Assembly (NCBI GenBank): GCA_015698045.1
Contig: BLAL01000040.1
Location: forward strand, 288,501 to 352,500
Direction of reading: 5' to 3'
DNA length: 64,000 nt
Origin: Rhizophagus clarus
Taxonomy: Eukaryota > Glomeromycota > Glomeromycetes > Glomerales > Glomeraceae
In this document: positions 1 through 11,000 of the stretch, piece after piece
Layout of the letters: each line of letters opens with the position of its first letter
Position numbering within the stretch: the stretch's first letter is position 1
The notes under the pieces: generated by a model
What the model saw: only the letters and a program-made list of their open reading frames with translations
Databases searched by the model: none
What the model was told of the DNA's origin: nothing
Position numbers and translations under genes: made by a program

Positions 1-312
1 CGTAAATTTGCAGAATATTTTGACCGTAATATTACGCAGGTTTACAGTTTCGTAAATTTTCGAAATATTTCAACTGTAATATTACGCAGGTTTACAGTCT
101 CATAAATTTTCGAAATATTTTGACCGTAATATTGCGTAAATCTTACGATATTGAAAACTTGCGTAATATTTTGACCGTAATATCACATAAATCTTACGAA
201 ATTGTAAACTTATGTAATATTTCGAAATTTTTCGAAATATTATGCCATAAACTTTCGTAAACTTACAAAATCGTAACTTACACAATTTTTCGCCCTATAA
301 AATTTCCTGATG
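1..312. mobile_element. Right end of a CATCAG-ended element cut by the window edge
   Basis: Degenerate tandem repeats of about 50-55 bp (units with TTTTGACCGTAATATT, GTTTACAG and TCGAAATATT, and the palindrome CGTAATATTACG) run up to a terminus reading CCCTATAAAATTTCCTGATG. That terminus resembles the ends of the elements at 2390-6505 and 24862-29870. The left end is outside the window, so size and family cannot be settled. A short reading frame on the minus strand (100-285) only reads through the repeats. Confidence 0.5.
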
Positions 313-1614
313 ATAATATGTACATTGCTATAAATAAAAATGTTAATAAAACTATTATTATTTGACTTATTTATCAATAATATTTGGATAGTTGAATATA
401 GTTTTCTTTAGGGTCGAATAAATATGTAATAATATTCTAATATAAGTAAAATGATAGGTGAATTTTCTTTTTGAATTTGAGATGATTAGCACCAAAAAAA
501 TTGCTAAGTTTGTTTGAAAAATTGTTTTGAGAATTTTTTAACTAAAGGATCATTAATTATCTTTAATTAGACTTAAAAACTCTGATAAATTTAATATAAT
601 CAATGATATTGTAATAATTTTATTAATACAAGTTAAGCACAAAATCTAATCATGACTTTAGTTGACTTATATATAATAGGTAACTGATAGGTAATTAATA
701 AGTGACCAATTTGTGGCTGTTAGTAGAACTTAGAAGCATATTATATTGTATTGCTTTATCAACAAATAATTGATCATAAAATGTTATAATATGAAAGATA
801 ATTTTGACTTTGCAAAAAAAAAAAATAAAAATTTGCAGCATAATTAGTATATACAAACTGAATAATTACCAAATAACCAATAAAATTTGATAATTTTGTT
901 GATCATGTGATTACATAAATTATTTATTTATCTCCGTATTTTTTTTTTTTTACCAAAAAACTTTTTCTTTCTTTAAATATTTTATAAAGGTATTTTTTAT
1001 TGAAATTTTTTTTTCTATTATCATGTTATTTTTAATACTCTTATTAATATATTTTTCTAATGTATTTCTTTTTTTTACTAATATTCTAACTAATAACATT
1101 CTACTATTGATTTTTTTATTGCTCGTGTAAATAAATAGAAAATATATTGCTTATCTAAAAATAAATATAAAGGTATGGAGTTTTTTTTCCTATTATATTA
1201 TTCTTATCACTTATTAATATATTTTTCTAATGTGTTTCTTTTTACTAACGTTTCTACTAACAATATTCTACTATTAAACATTTTATTCCTTTTTTTTTAC
1301 TAATACTTCTAATATTAACACTAATATTAATACTTATATTTTATATCTTTTTATTGACATTTCTTTTCTACTTTTACTAACCTTTATACTAATATTAATA
1401 TTGATACTATAACGTAAAAAAAAAATTTTATTAACGTTCCTTTTCATTTGCTGATACTTAGTAAATTTTTTTTTATAATATTTTTTGTATAATTTTTTTA
1501 TTATTAATTAAAATAAATAAAACTTTCATATAATTAAATGAATTAAATTACTTTAATTACATGTATTTAAATTATAAATTTATTAATATTAATATTATTA
1601 AATCAATAATCTAA
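313..1614. other. AT-rich spacer with no recognisable gene
   Basis: Very AT-rich sequence. From about 930 to 1450 it is T-rich with repeated ACTAATATT/CTAACTAA motifs and pyrimidine runs, loosely like the stretch at 19690-20225. No supported reading frame, RNA gene or element ends were seen. Confidence 0.5.
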
Positions 1615-2189
1615 ATGCTGTTATCTGATATGTATAAAAATTATGTCTGATATGTGCCTATTAATATTCAGGTTTGATTAGTAAATTATAAATATCTGAT
1701 ATATTTCAGTTATATATAGGATATATATCAGGTATATATAGGATACTTATTAGCGGTATCTGATAAGTGTCTAATATTTATTATAGTAATATCAGATACT
1801 TAATAAATCTATGATATATGTATATGATCGATATATGACTGATATCTAACTACCTGATATGTATGAAATATGTATAAGATATGTATACTGTGTCACCATT
1901 TTTCTGCATTTGATAGGTACATATCGGGTACCTGATATGTGTGAGATTATTAAATATCATATACATATCTCACATATGGAGTCTTTGCAATAAAAAGGTA
2001 TGAAACTCAAAAAATTTTTAAATTTACTTTATATGCTAATTATGTTTTTTATATTAAAATAAATGTAAATTTAATATTAATTAAATTTTTATTTTTTTTT
2101 GAGTTTCGTACCTTTTTATTGCAAAGACCCCATATATATCACATATATCAGGTATCTGATATGTACCCGATAGTATCGATTTTGACCAG
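1615..2189. repeat. Inverted repeat region built on TATCTGATATGT, carrying a MITE
   Basis: Many copies of ATCTGATATGT/ATATCAGGTA in both orientations. The arms around 1905-1970 (GGGTACCTGATATGTGTGA) and 2140-2185 (CAGGTATCTGATATGTACCC) are inverted copies, so this is probably a foldback element into which the 156-bp MITE at 1977-2132 inserted. No target duplication was resolved for the outer element. Confidence 0.4.
1977..2132. mobile_element. MITE family A, copy 1 (TA target duplication)
   Basis: 156 bp with inverted ends of about 35 bp starting TGGAGTCTTTGCAATA on the left and ending GCAAAGACCCCA on the right, flanked by TA (1975-1976 and 2133-2134). Two more copies lie at 40808-40961 and 42904-43060. 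The TA duplication suggests mobilisation by a Tc1/mariner-type transposase (inference). No coding content. Confidence 0.85.
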
Positions 2190-2504
2190 TGTTTATAAGT
2201 ACAAATTTTATTAATATAGTATTAAAATTATATTTTAAAAGCTTTAAAATAACAAAATTGATAAGTATTTATTTTAAATAATAGAAAAATTTAAAATACT
2301 TTTTTTATTAACTATTTTTCTTAAATTCTTATAATAAAATAATAAAATTTGTACACTCTTTCTGTTACTAAGTAATAATAAATCATTATCATCAAGAAAT
2401 TTTTTTAGAAGATATATATCGATATTTATCACTTTATTTCAAATTATCCCATTTTATCATATTAAATAAATCGATAGATATTAAATTTGGATAGTTATTG
2501 ATAA

Positions 2505-2925
2505 ATATCTGGTGATATAAAATGATATTTAATGTTAATGATAGTTATTAATAAATATCTGGTGATATAAAATGATATTTAATGTTAATGATATTTATTA
2601 ATCTGTAAGATAAATAATGATATTTAATGTTAATGATATTTATCAATAATAATCTGTAAGATAAATAATGATATTTAATGTTAATGATATTTATCGGTAA
2701 TAATCTGTAAGATAAATAATGATATTTAATGTTAATGATATTTATCGGTAATAATCTGTAAGATAAATAATGATATTTAATGTTAATGATATTTATCAAT
2801 AATAATCTGTAAGATAAATAATAATATTTAATGTTAATGATATTTATCGGTAATAATCTGTAAGATAAATAATGATATTTAATGTTAATGATATTTATCG
2901 GTAATAATTTGTAAGATAAATAACA
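2505..2925. repeat. Minisatellite, unit about 51 bp
   Basis: About eight head-to-tail copies of a unit containing TGATATTTAATGTTAATG, ATATTTATCGGTAATAATC and TGTAAGATAAATAA. The reading frame on the minus strand at 2548-2799 is a by-product of the repeat. It lies just inside the left end of E1. Confidence 0.85.
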
Positions 2926-3039
2926 ATAATTATTTTAATGATTTATAACAAATTTTTAAATGTTAAAAAGTTTTATTAATTGATACTATTGTATAATTAT
3001 TTATTTTTTTTTATAATTATATTAAGCCTTACTACTGAA

Positions 3040-3205
3040 GACTCCCTCTTTTTGTCACTATAAACAGGCGGAGGGAACAGTAATGGCTTTCCCCCTATAG
3101 GCACTAATGGGCCTCTACCCGCATATAGAGGAGGGGCAGGTTTATAAGGTTAAACGTTATGCACATTGTGTATTGTACATGCGTACATACATGCACATGT
3201 ACCCT
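3040..3205. other. GC-richer patch with a hairpin and alternating purine-pyrimidine tract
   Basis: Strikingly GC-rich against its surroundings (GGCGGAGGGAAC, TTTCCCCCTATAGG). It includes a hairpin with stem CCTCTA/TAGAGG around 3113-3133 and ends in an ATGCGTACATACATGCACATG alternating tract. No tRNA fold or RNA polymerase III A/B boxes were recognised. Possibly a captured fragment or a regulatory region of E1. Confidence 0.4.
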
Positions 3206-3324
3206 AATATAATTAAATTTTTACTGGTAATTAATTTTATGATTTTATATACTGGTATTAAATTAATTTAAAAATTATAAAAAAAAAAAAATTTATTTTG
3301 GGAAAATATCCTCTATTTATATCT

Positions 3325-3425
3325 AATTGAACATCACGTGTATCATGTGATATTATATTAATAATGATCCACAGTTCGATCATTTACCAGTATAAAAAGC
3401 TTAACTAACTTTTTTTAAGCTTAAA
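3325..3425 (+). promoter_or_regulatory. Promoter-like block in front of cassette array A
   Basis: Contains CACGTG (3336-3341) within a 25-bp stretch (3325-3349) that is identical to 27040-27064 in front of array B. Downstream comes a GATCATTT motif, also shared, then a TATA-like TATAAAAAG at 3391-3399 about 30 bp before the start of a pyrimidine-rich run, and the shared TTAAGCTTAAAC. The order E-box, TATA, pyrimidine-rich start resembles an RNA polymerase II promoter; transcription is inferred. Confidence 0.5.
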
Positions 3426-3640
3426 CTTTTTTTTCGCTTTCCCTTTTGGTTTTCTTCCCTATCCCTTTCTTCGTTTTCCCCTTTCACTTTTTTTCGTTTT
3501 TCCTCTTTTCCCTTCTTTCATTTTCTTCCCTTTATCTTTTTTCCTTTTTTCCTATTTCTTTCTCTTACTCGTCTTTCTTTTCTTTCTCTTCATTCTTTCC
3601 TTTTCCTCCCTTCCTATTTTTTCTATTTTTTCTTTGTTTT
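3426..3640 (+). repeat. Polypyrimidine tract leading into array A
   Basis: About 215 bp of almost only C and T (CCCTTTC/CTTTTCC type), ending at the first TTTTAG acceptor-like site. A 95-residue Phe/Pro/Ser-rich reading frame (3446-3733) is an artefact of this composition. A similar tract stands before array B (27121-27345). Confidence 0.7.
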
Positions 3641-6060
3641 AGGCGTTTATTCGGTCTCTTTGAACGTGATATTTTGGTAACCCTTTTCCTTTCAGGATTT
3701 CCTTGGAATCTAAATACTTCGGTAAAATATTAATTTTTTTTTTATTTTATTTTATTTTTTTTTGTTTTTTTGTTTAACGAACTTTACTAACGGTTGTTAT
3801 ATGATTTCTCCTCTTTTAGGTTTTAACTTTCTCTCTGAAAATGAAGTAAGTAAGTATTCATTTTTATTTTTGTTTCAGTTTTCTTTTATCTTTACTGACA
3901 ATATTTCCTTTTTTTTAGGTTCAACACCTTTCCTTTAGCTTTAGCGGCTCTTGTGAAAATAGATCTTTATTTCAACCTTTGGAAGTGAGAGAATTGTAGA
4001 AAGGGAATTTTTTAAATAACCCTTTTGACAAAATGCTTACTAACGTTTCACTCCTTTATTTTTTTCTTTAGGCGAGCCTGAACGCTTAGGATCTCGATGA
4101 AACATCAGTTCGTTTTCTTTTTTTAAACAAAAATCAGTAAGGGAGGTTTTTTGAATAACTTTTTAATGAAACGATACTAAATTGTTTCATCTTTTTTTTC
4201 GTTTTGTAGATTACCAGTACTTCAGAATGTTTAAACGCGTGTAAATTGACAAACAGCTAATATCTGGACACGTGGAGTTTCGGTGTCAAAAATATATAGG
4301 GAAAAAATTCGACATTTACTACAATAATGACCTAATGAAGATTATGTAATTAAAAGTTATGGATTTATTCGATGAGATTCATTTTTACTTTTAATTTTAT
4401 TTTGACGACGGAACTGTTATTAACAGTTCTTTGTTTTTTTTTTTTTAGGCATTTGGTTTTTGGATCTCTTTAGAAATAAATTTTGATTTTAAATGGCCAG
4501 GATGTGTTAGATTCAGTGAGTTTTCTGAGAGTTTCAGTGGGCCTTTTTAATGTTTTAAAACTTTACTAATTTTTTATTTTTCTTTTTTTTTTATATTTCT
4601 TTTTTTTAGATGATATCCTATGGCGTATGGGCCTTCAAAAAACTTTTCCTTCACTATTTATTCTGGATTTATGATTCGTTTCAGCTTGCTTTCTTTAGAA
4701 GACCGTTCTTCCATCAGGAACTTGTGTGAATTTTGGTTGGTTTTCTTTTTCATATTCTATTTTAATCGTTCATTTTAACGAAACTTACGTTCCATTTTTT
4801 CTTCTTTTTTTTATACAATCAGTTCTTTAGATCTTAGGATGCGTGAAATTCAGTGGGTTTCTCTTTTTCTTTTAAGCTTTATTTTAACGAAACATTTATT
4901 GATATTTGATTTTTCTCTTTAATAGATGGCCGGTAATGTTTAAATATAAACAAAAATAAAAATATTTTTAGACGTGTAAAATTTTATGCGTCAGTCTTTA
5001 TTATTTTTTATTTTTTTTTTAATACTGTATTCTTTTTTTTTAACGAACAGTTTTTAACAAATCGTTATCTTTTTTTTTCTAGACGGATCTTTTTGTTCAT
5101 TAGTTCCTAGAATAGAAAGGTGAAACTATTTTTTTGATGTGTATATTGTCATAAGTTTCTTTTCTTAATTTGTTTATTAGTGTTTTAACAAACTTTAGCT
5201 AACAGTTCTTTTTTTTATTTTGTAGGATTAATTCTTCAGATCTTGAGAGGTGGGTAACAGTACCTTTTTTAATTTAAATCTCAGATTTGTTTCTAAAAAA
5301 AATCCATCTTTTTTAATGAAACAATAATTAATGTGTCATTATTTTTCTTTTTTTTTTTAGGCGGTCAGTTCTAATTTTGAAGCATCAGAATCCCTAGACC
5401 ATTTTCGAAATGCTTTTATTTATAGGATTGCAGTTTTGACTTGAGTATCAACAGAATCTTGGATAACTTTTCAAAATGAAAACTTTTTGAAAAAAAAAAT
5501 TTTAAGATTATTTCATAGGAATCTGGCTCGACTTGGATAGCAAATCCTATGTAAGTTTTCAAATTACTTTTCGAGAACTATTAAGAAGTTTTTTTATCAT
5601 TTTTGAAGAAACATTACCCTTACTTTTTCTTTCTTTTTGTAGGGTCTCATCAGTTTCTATTTTGGTATCAGAAATTTCGAAGGTATAAATTTCAAAATTT
5701 TATTTTATTATTTTATTTTTAGTCAAGAAGCGTTAACTAGCATTTCGTTATTTACTTTTTTGCAGGTTAGCCAGATGAAAATTACGACCAGACTTTGGAA
5801 TCAAAGTATGTGAGTTAGTGGAATTTTTTTTTGTTGTTTCTGAAAAGTTACTAACAAACTCTATTTATTATCTTTTTTTTAATTTTTCCAGAACTTTCAC
5901 TACATCGTTTTTCTCGATTGTAGAATTTGTTTTAGATACTGGGAATAATTAATTTTGAAGGTATCATTTGAACTTTTTTTTTGGTTTTTTTATCAGTATT
6001 TATTTTTTAATGTTTCTGTTTATCTTTTTTTTGTAGATTTTTGAGTTTAGGAAGTGTTTC
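3641..6060 (+). repeat. Cassette array A: about 16 tandem mini-exon/intron-like units
   Basis: Units of roughly 100-200 bp repeat one pattern: an AACGAAAC...TTACTAAC stretch (branch-site-like), a T-rich tract ending in TTTTAG or TTGTAG, a short block of about 30-70 nt often starting GGCGGTCAGTTCTTCAGAT or similar, and a donor-like GTAAG/GTGAG. Acceptor-like sites are visible near 3640, 3818, 3917, 4069, 4208, 4448, 4608, 4923, 5081, 5224, 5359, 5640, 5765, 5890 and 6036. The block at about 5766-5806 carries GCCAGATGAAAATTACGACC and is homologous to the 41-nt block of arrays F and G. Many units are degenerate and no continuous reading frame is evident. Splicing is inferred from motif order only. 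Confidence 0.6.
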
Positions 6061-6505
6061 TATTTGGACGTTTTCTAACATTTCTTGGAGTTGCTAGATA
6101 ATAAATTTTTAACATAGATTTTAGCATAGAATTTAGTATAAAATAAAATAATGTATCTTTCTAATAAAGTGATGAAATAATATAACATTATTTAACAATA
6201 AATAATTTAACGTTATAATAATTATCGTTATTTAATAATATTGATGATTATCATTATTTAATGATACTGATGATGATTGTTGATATAACCAAATTGATAC
6301 TACTTGACAAGTCCGATTATTATTGATAGATCTTATGTGACCTTTCCATCGAGATACATCTCTATCAATATTTGTCATTTTAGTTAAATTCTGATAATTT
6401 GTCATTATTTACCCATATCGATACTACTCGACAAGTCTGATTATTATCAATAGATATCATGTGACCTATCTATCGATATATATCCCCTAAAAAAATTTCC
6501 CGATG

Positions 6506-7413
6506 ATTGTTATTTATCTTATGTTAACTACTAAGCTAATTAGATTTATTTCAAATATATATTAGTAATAATTAGCAATTTTAAAGAAAATACTGGTTAA
6601 TTATTCAGTATTTTTAAATAAGATCTAAAGTATAAGTTAATATATATTACTAGAAATTACCAGTTTTTCTAAATTATATAATATTTTATCTGTAACTGAA
6701 TCATTCACTTTAATTTTCTTAAGAATAGATGAAATATTTAAATAAATATATGGATTGGTAATTATTATAAAAAGTCTTTTAAATTTATATGAACTATTAA
6801 AAATATTAGTATATTTAAAATATAGGTTTATTGTAATAAGAATTTGTATTTTATCAGATTAGCAACTTATAAACTAAATTTTTATCTTATATTATACTTA
6901 TATTTTTGATTATAATTCTAATTATATATATTTTTAATATATTAGTTTAAAGTGATTTTATTATATAGGGGGGAAACTCTCTTTTGTCGATCTTTTGATC
7001 AATTTTTGACAAAAAGAAAAATTTTATTATTTTGTCTAGAAACTGTTTTGACTATTAGAAAACCTGCATTTTAAATAACAAAAATGGCTTCTACATCCCA
7101 ATAAACTATATTTATCAACACAGAGATTCTTTCGATAACATAAAGAACATATTTTCAAAGATATTAAAGAAGCAATATATAGCATAATATTGGCTAATTT
7201 TGACTTTTTTGCAGCAATAGATATTGATTAAAAGGCATTAAAGTTATATATTAGCAGAAATAAAGATGTTATACAACTAATAAAGAACATAAGATATTTG
7301 CCAGATTCTGGCTTACAGTTTATTTCTACCCCCAAAATTTTTCTATTACCCACTTTTCTTGTGATAATAATAAAGTATTTTGTCAAGTTGAGTGCTTACC
7401 ATGATCATGACTA
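6506..7413. other. AT-rich spacer
   Basis: Spacer between E1 and the MITE at 7414. No supported reading frame, repeat family or RNA gene was seen. Confidence 0.5.
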
Positions 7414-7593
7414 TAGATGCTACCCAAATTATTTTAAGTAAATCCCAAATTAATTTATATATTTTGACATCCATAATTCCCAAATCCCAAATGTACAAAT
7501 TGCAAAATTTATATATGTAATTTGTAAATTAATTTGGATTTGTGTATTTGGGCTGCCATAATCCCAAATTATTTTGGATTTGGGTTACATCTA
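7414..7593. mobile_element. MITE family B, copy 1 (180 bp, TA target duplication)
   Basis: Inverted ends TAGATGCTACCCAAAT and GGGTTACATCTA, flanked by TA at 7412-7413 and 7594-7595. The inside is largely palindromic (TTTGTACATTTGGGAT and related blocks). A second copy of exactly the same length lies at 43749-43928. Probably moved by a Tc1/mariner-type transposase (inference from the TA). Confidence 0.85.
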
Positions 7594-8091
7594 TAATCAT
7601 GACATATGCGCAGCACTAAGCTACACACATCAGAAAATTTTTTTAGGGAATATATATCAATAGATAGGTCACATGATATATCAATAATAATCAGACTCGT
7701 CAAGTAGTATCAATGTGGGTAAATAATGACAAATTATCAGAATTTAACTAAAATGACAAATATCGATAGAGATGTATATCGATGGAAAGGTCACATGATA
7801 TCTATCAATAATAATCAGACTCGTCAAGTAGTATCAATACGGAAAAGATGATTACTTATCAGAATTAAGCCTAAACGATAAAAGTCAAGAAAATTTTATA
7901 TGATAAAAATCAAGAAAATTCAAACAATAAATATTGAAAATATTCATTGCGATTACTAACATAAATTTATTTATTTATTTATAATAATAAAATTCATAAT
8001 AAAATTCATAATGATAATAATTATAATTAATTATAAAATATTAGTATGTCACCTTAAAATAAAATATCACTTTCCAACCCATGAATAATTG

Positions 8092-11000
8092 CTAATTATC
8101 ATAAAACAAGTCATCATACAACATTATTAATTTATTATCACCTCTGAAAATTACATCTATTTCCTCCTTCTCTTCAAAAGAGCCTGTTTTTGGGATTTTT
8201 AGAACTTCTTTCCTCAATATCTCCTGTGCGTCATGTATAGTAAAACCTCCTTTTTTTTGAATAAATCCTAATAAAGTATTAATTTGAATTTTATCTAACT
8301 GAATAGATTTCAAATTATATAAATTGGTTTAAATAACAGCCATATACCTTAAATTTCTGATATCATCGTTCTAGAGGTTTTTTTCTGCATTCTATGTTAG
8401 GATAGCTAGGATTTAATACTATATCACATATCACTGACGTATAAATATAGATATTCTGAAATGACTTGTCAGTATCAGATATTGCAGGAAATGCGAATTT
8501 TGTTATATTTTCAATTACATTATCATTATCATCATATAACTTATTATAATACTCTTTAACTTGTGGTAAATTTTTTCAGCTCGTTATATTTTGCGGGCTT
8601 TTTCATTTATTACTACTTATTGATTGTAGTCCAAATTCCTTAAAAATAGCGCTTTTTACTGCTGCAACATTTACTCTTCTCATATCTTTCATTTTTCGCA
8701 TGAGCTATAAAAGAAAATAAAAAATCCATAATGATAATTGAAAAATTTAAATTAAATATAACAGTTATAATTAGGCTCTGATCAGTTTCGGTAATTACCG
8801 AAGCGTACTGATCAGTTTCGGTATCGGAGCAGTTTCAGTTTTTACAGTTTACTGAACCAAAACTTTCAGTAAATTTACCGATCGGTTTTGGTAACTGCGG
8901 TTTCAGTACCAGTTTTGCGATTTACTAAACTGAATTACTGAATCGATTTAACTAAATAATATAATAAAAAAATGTTGTGAAACATTTTTTATTAGTTATT
9001 TTGATAAAACAAACCGTTTCGCAGCGATGTTTTGTCACTTTAATTAAGAAACGTTGCGAAACATTTTTATTCGTTAATCTAATAAAAAAATAACTATTCG
9101 CAACTTTTTTCTTGTCATTTTAACAAACAACGTTGCGAAACATTAATTGGATAAAAAAACGTTTCACAACGTTTTTTTTGTCACTTTAATAAAAATGTTG
9201 CGAAATGTTTTTATGAGTTAATTTTAATAAAAAAAATGTTTCGCAATGTTTTTTTTGTCACTTTAATAAAAATGTTGCGTAATGTTTTTATTAGCTAATT
9301 TTAATAAAAAAACGTTTCGTAACGTTTTTTTGTTGCTTTAATTAAAAAACGTTGCGAAACATTTTTTATCAATTAATTTAATAAAAAAAATATGTTGCGA
9401 AACATTTGAGTTAATTTTAATAAAAAAAACATTTCGCTACGTTTTTTTTTGTTGCTTTAGTTAAAAAATGTTGCGAAACGTTTTTTATCAGTTAATTTAA
9501 TAAAAAAAACGTTTCGCAATGTTTTTTTGTCTCTATAATAAAAATGTTGTGAAACGTTTTTATGAGCTAATTTTAATAAAAAAATGTTTTGCAACTTTTT
9601 TTTTGTCACTTTAATAAAAACGTTGTGAAACGCTTTTATGAGTTAATTTTAATAAAAAAAAACATTTCACAACGTTTTTTTTTGTCACTTTAATAAAAAC
9701 GTTGCGCAACATTTTTTTTGTCACTTTAATAAAAATGTTACGCAACATTTTTTTTTGTCACTTTAATAAAAACGTTGTGCACTGTTTTTATTAGCTAATT
9801 TTAATAAAAAAATGTTTCGCAACGTTTTTTTTGTTGCTTTAATTAAAAAATGTTGCGAAATATTTTTTAACAGTTAGTTTAATAAAAAAAAATGTTTCGC
9901 TACGTTTTTTTTTGTTGCTTTAGTTAAAAAATGTTGCAAAACGTTTTTTATCAGTTAATTTAATAAAAAAAATATTTTACTACGTTTTTTTTTGTCTCTA
10001 TAATAAAAATATTGCGAAACGTTTTTATGAGCTAATTTTAATAAAAAAACGTTTTGCAACATTTTTTTTTGTCACTTTAATAAAAACGTTGTGAAACGTT
10101 TTTATGAGTTAATTTTAATAAAAAAAAACATTTCGCAACGTTTTTTTTTGTTGCTTTAATTAAAAAACGTTGCAAAACGTTTTTTAACAGTTAGTTTAAT
10201 AAAAAAAATGTTTTGCTACGTTTTTTTTTGTTGCTTTAGTTAAAAAATGTTGCGAAACGTTTTTTAACAGTTAACTTAATAAAAAAAACGTTTTGCTACA
10301 TTTTTTTTGTCTCTATAATAAAAATGTTGCGAAACATTTTTATGAGCTAATTTTAATAAAAAAAAACGTTTTGCAACATTTTTTTTTGTTGCTTTAATTA
10401 AAAAACGTTGCAAAACGTTTTTTAACAGTTAGTTTAATAAAAAAACGTTTCGCAACAGTTTTTTTTGTTGCTTTAGTTAAAAAACGTTGTGAAATGTTTT
10501 TTATCAGTTAATTTAATAAAAAAATGTTTCGCAACACTTTTTTTGTAGCTTTAATAGAAAACATTGCGAAACGTTTTTGTTAGTTAATTTTAATAAAAAA
10601 AATATTTCGCGACATTTTTTTTTGTCACTTTAATAAAAACGTTGTGAAACGTTTTTATGAGTTAATTTAATAAAAAAAAACGTTTTGCAACGTTTTTTTT
10701 CATTTTAATTAAAAACGTTGCGAAACGTTTTTTATTAGTTAATTTAATAAAAAAAACAATTCGCAACTTTATTTTTTGACACTTTAAATAAAAAATGTTG
10801 CAAAATGTTTTTATAGATGATTTGATTTAGTAAAAAAAATACCAAAATAGTTTCGCGATGTTTTTTTTACTAAAAATGGTTTTTAATATCAGTAAATCAG
10901 TTTGATTTTCAGTAATTATCGATCGGTTTTGATAATCATCAATACCGATACCAGTCGGTTTCAATACTGATACTGATCAATTCAGTTCGGTATCAGTTTT

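Larger units (their letters stand above)
2390..6505. mobile_element. Element E1: non-autonomous CATCAG-ended element carrying a cassette array
   Basis: 4.1 kb. The left end is CATCAAGAAATTTTTTTAG followed by a TATATATCGATATTTATCAC type subterminal region; the right end is CCTAAAAAAATTTCCCGATG preceded by subterminal repeats (about 6250-6490) with CACATGAT/ATGTGACC and CTCGACAAGTCTGATTATT. Flanks ATCATTAT (2382-2389) and ATTGTTAT (6506-6513) match at 6 of 8 bases and look like one 8-bp duplication in which a CpG decayed on opposite strands. Left-type and right-type ends match those of E2 (7628-23440, inverted) and E3 (24862-29870). No transposase is inside; the content is a minisatellite, a GC-richer patch, a promoter-like block and cassette array A. 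Confidence 0.7.

Noticed and set aside
2505-2925. CRISPR-like regular repeat
   Set aside because: Units follow each other without unique spacers and the genome is clearly eukaryotic; it is a minisatellite.
3040-3205. tRNA or SINE call for the GC-rich patch
   Set aside because: No cloverleaf, A box or B box could be found by eye.
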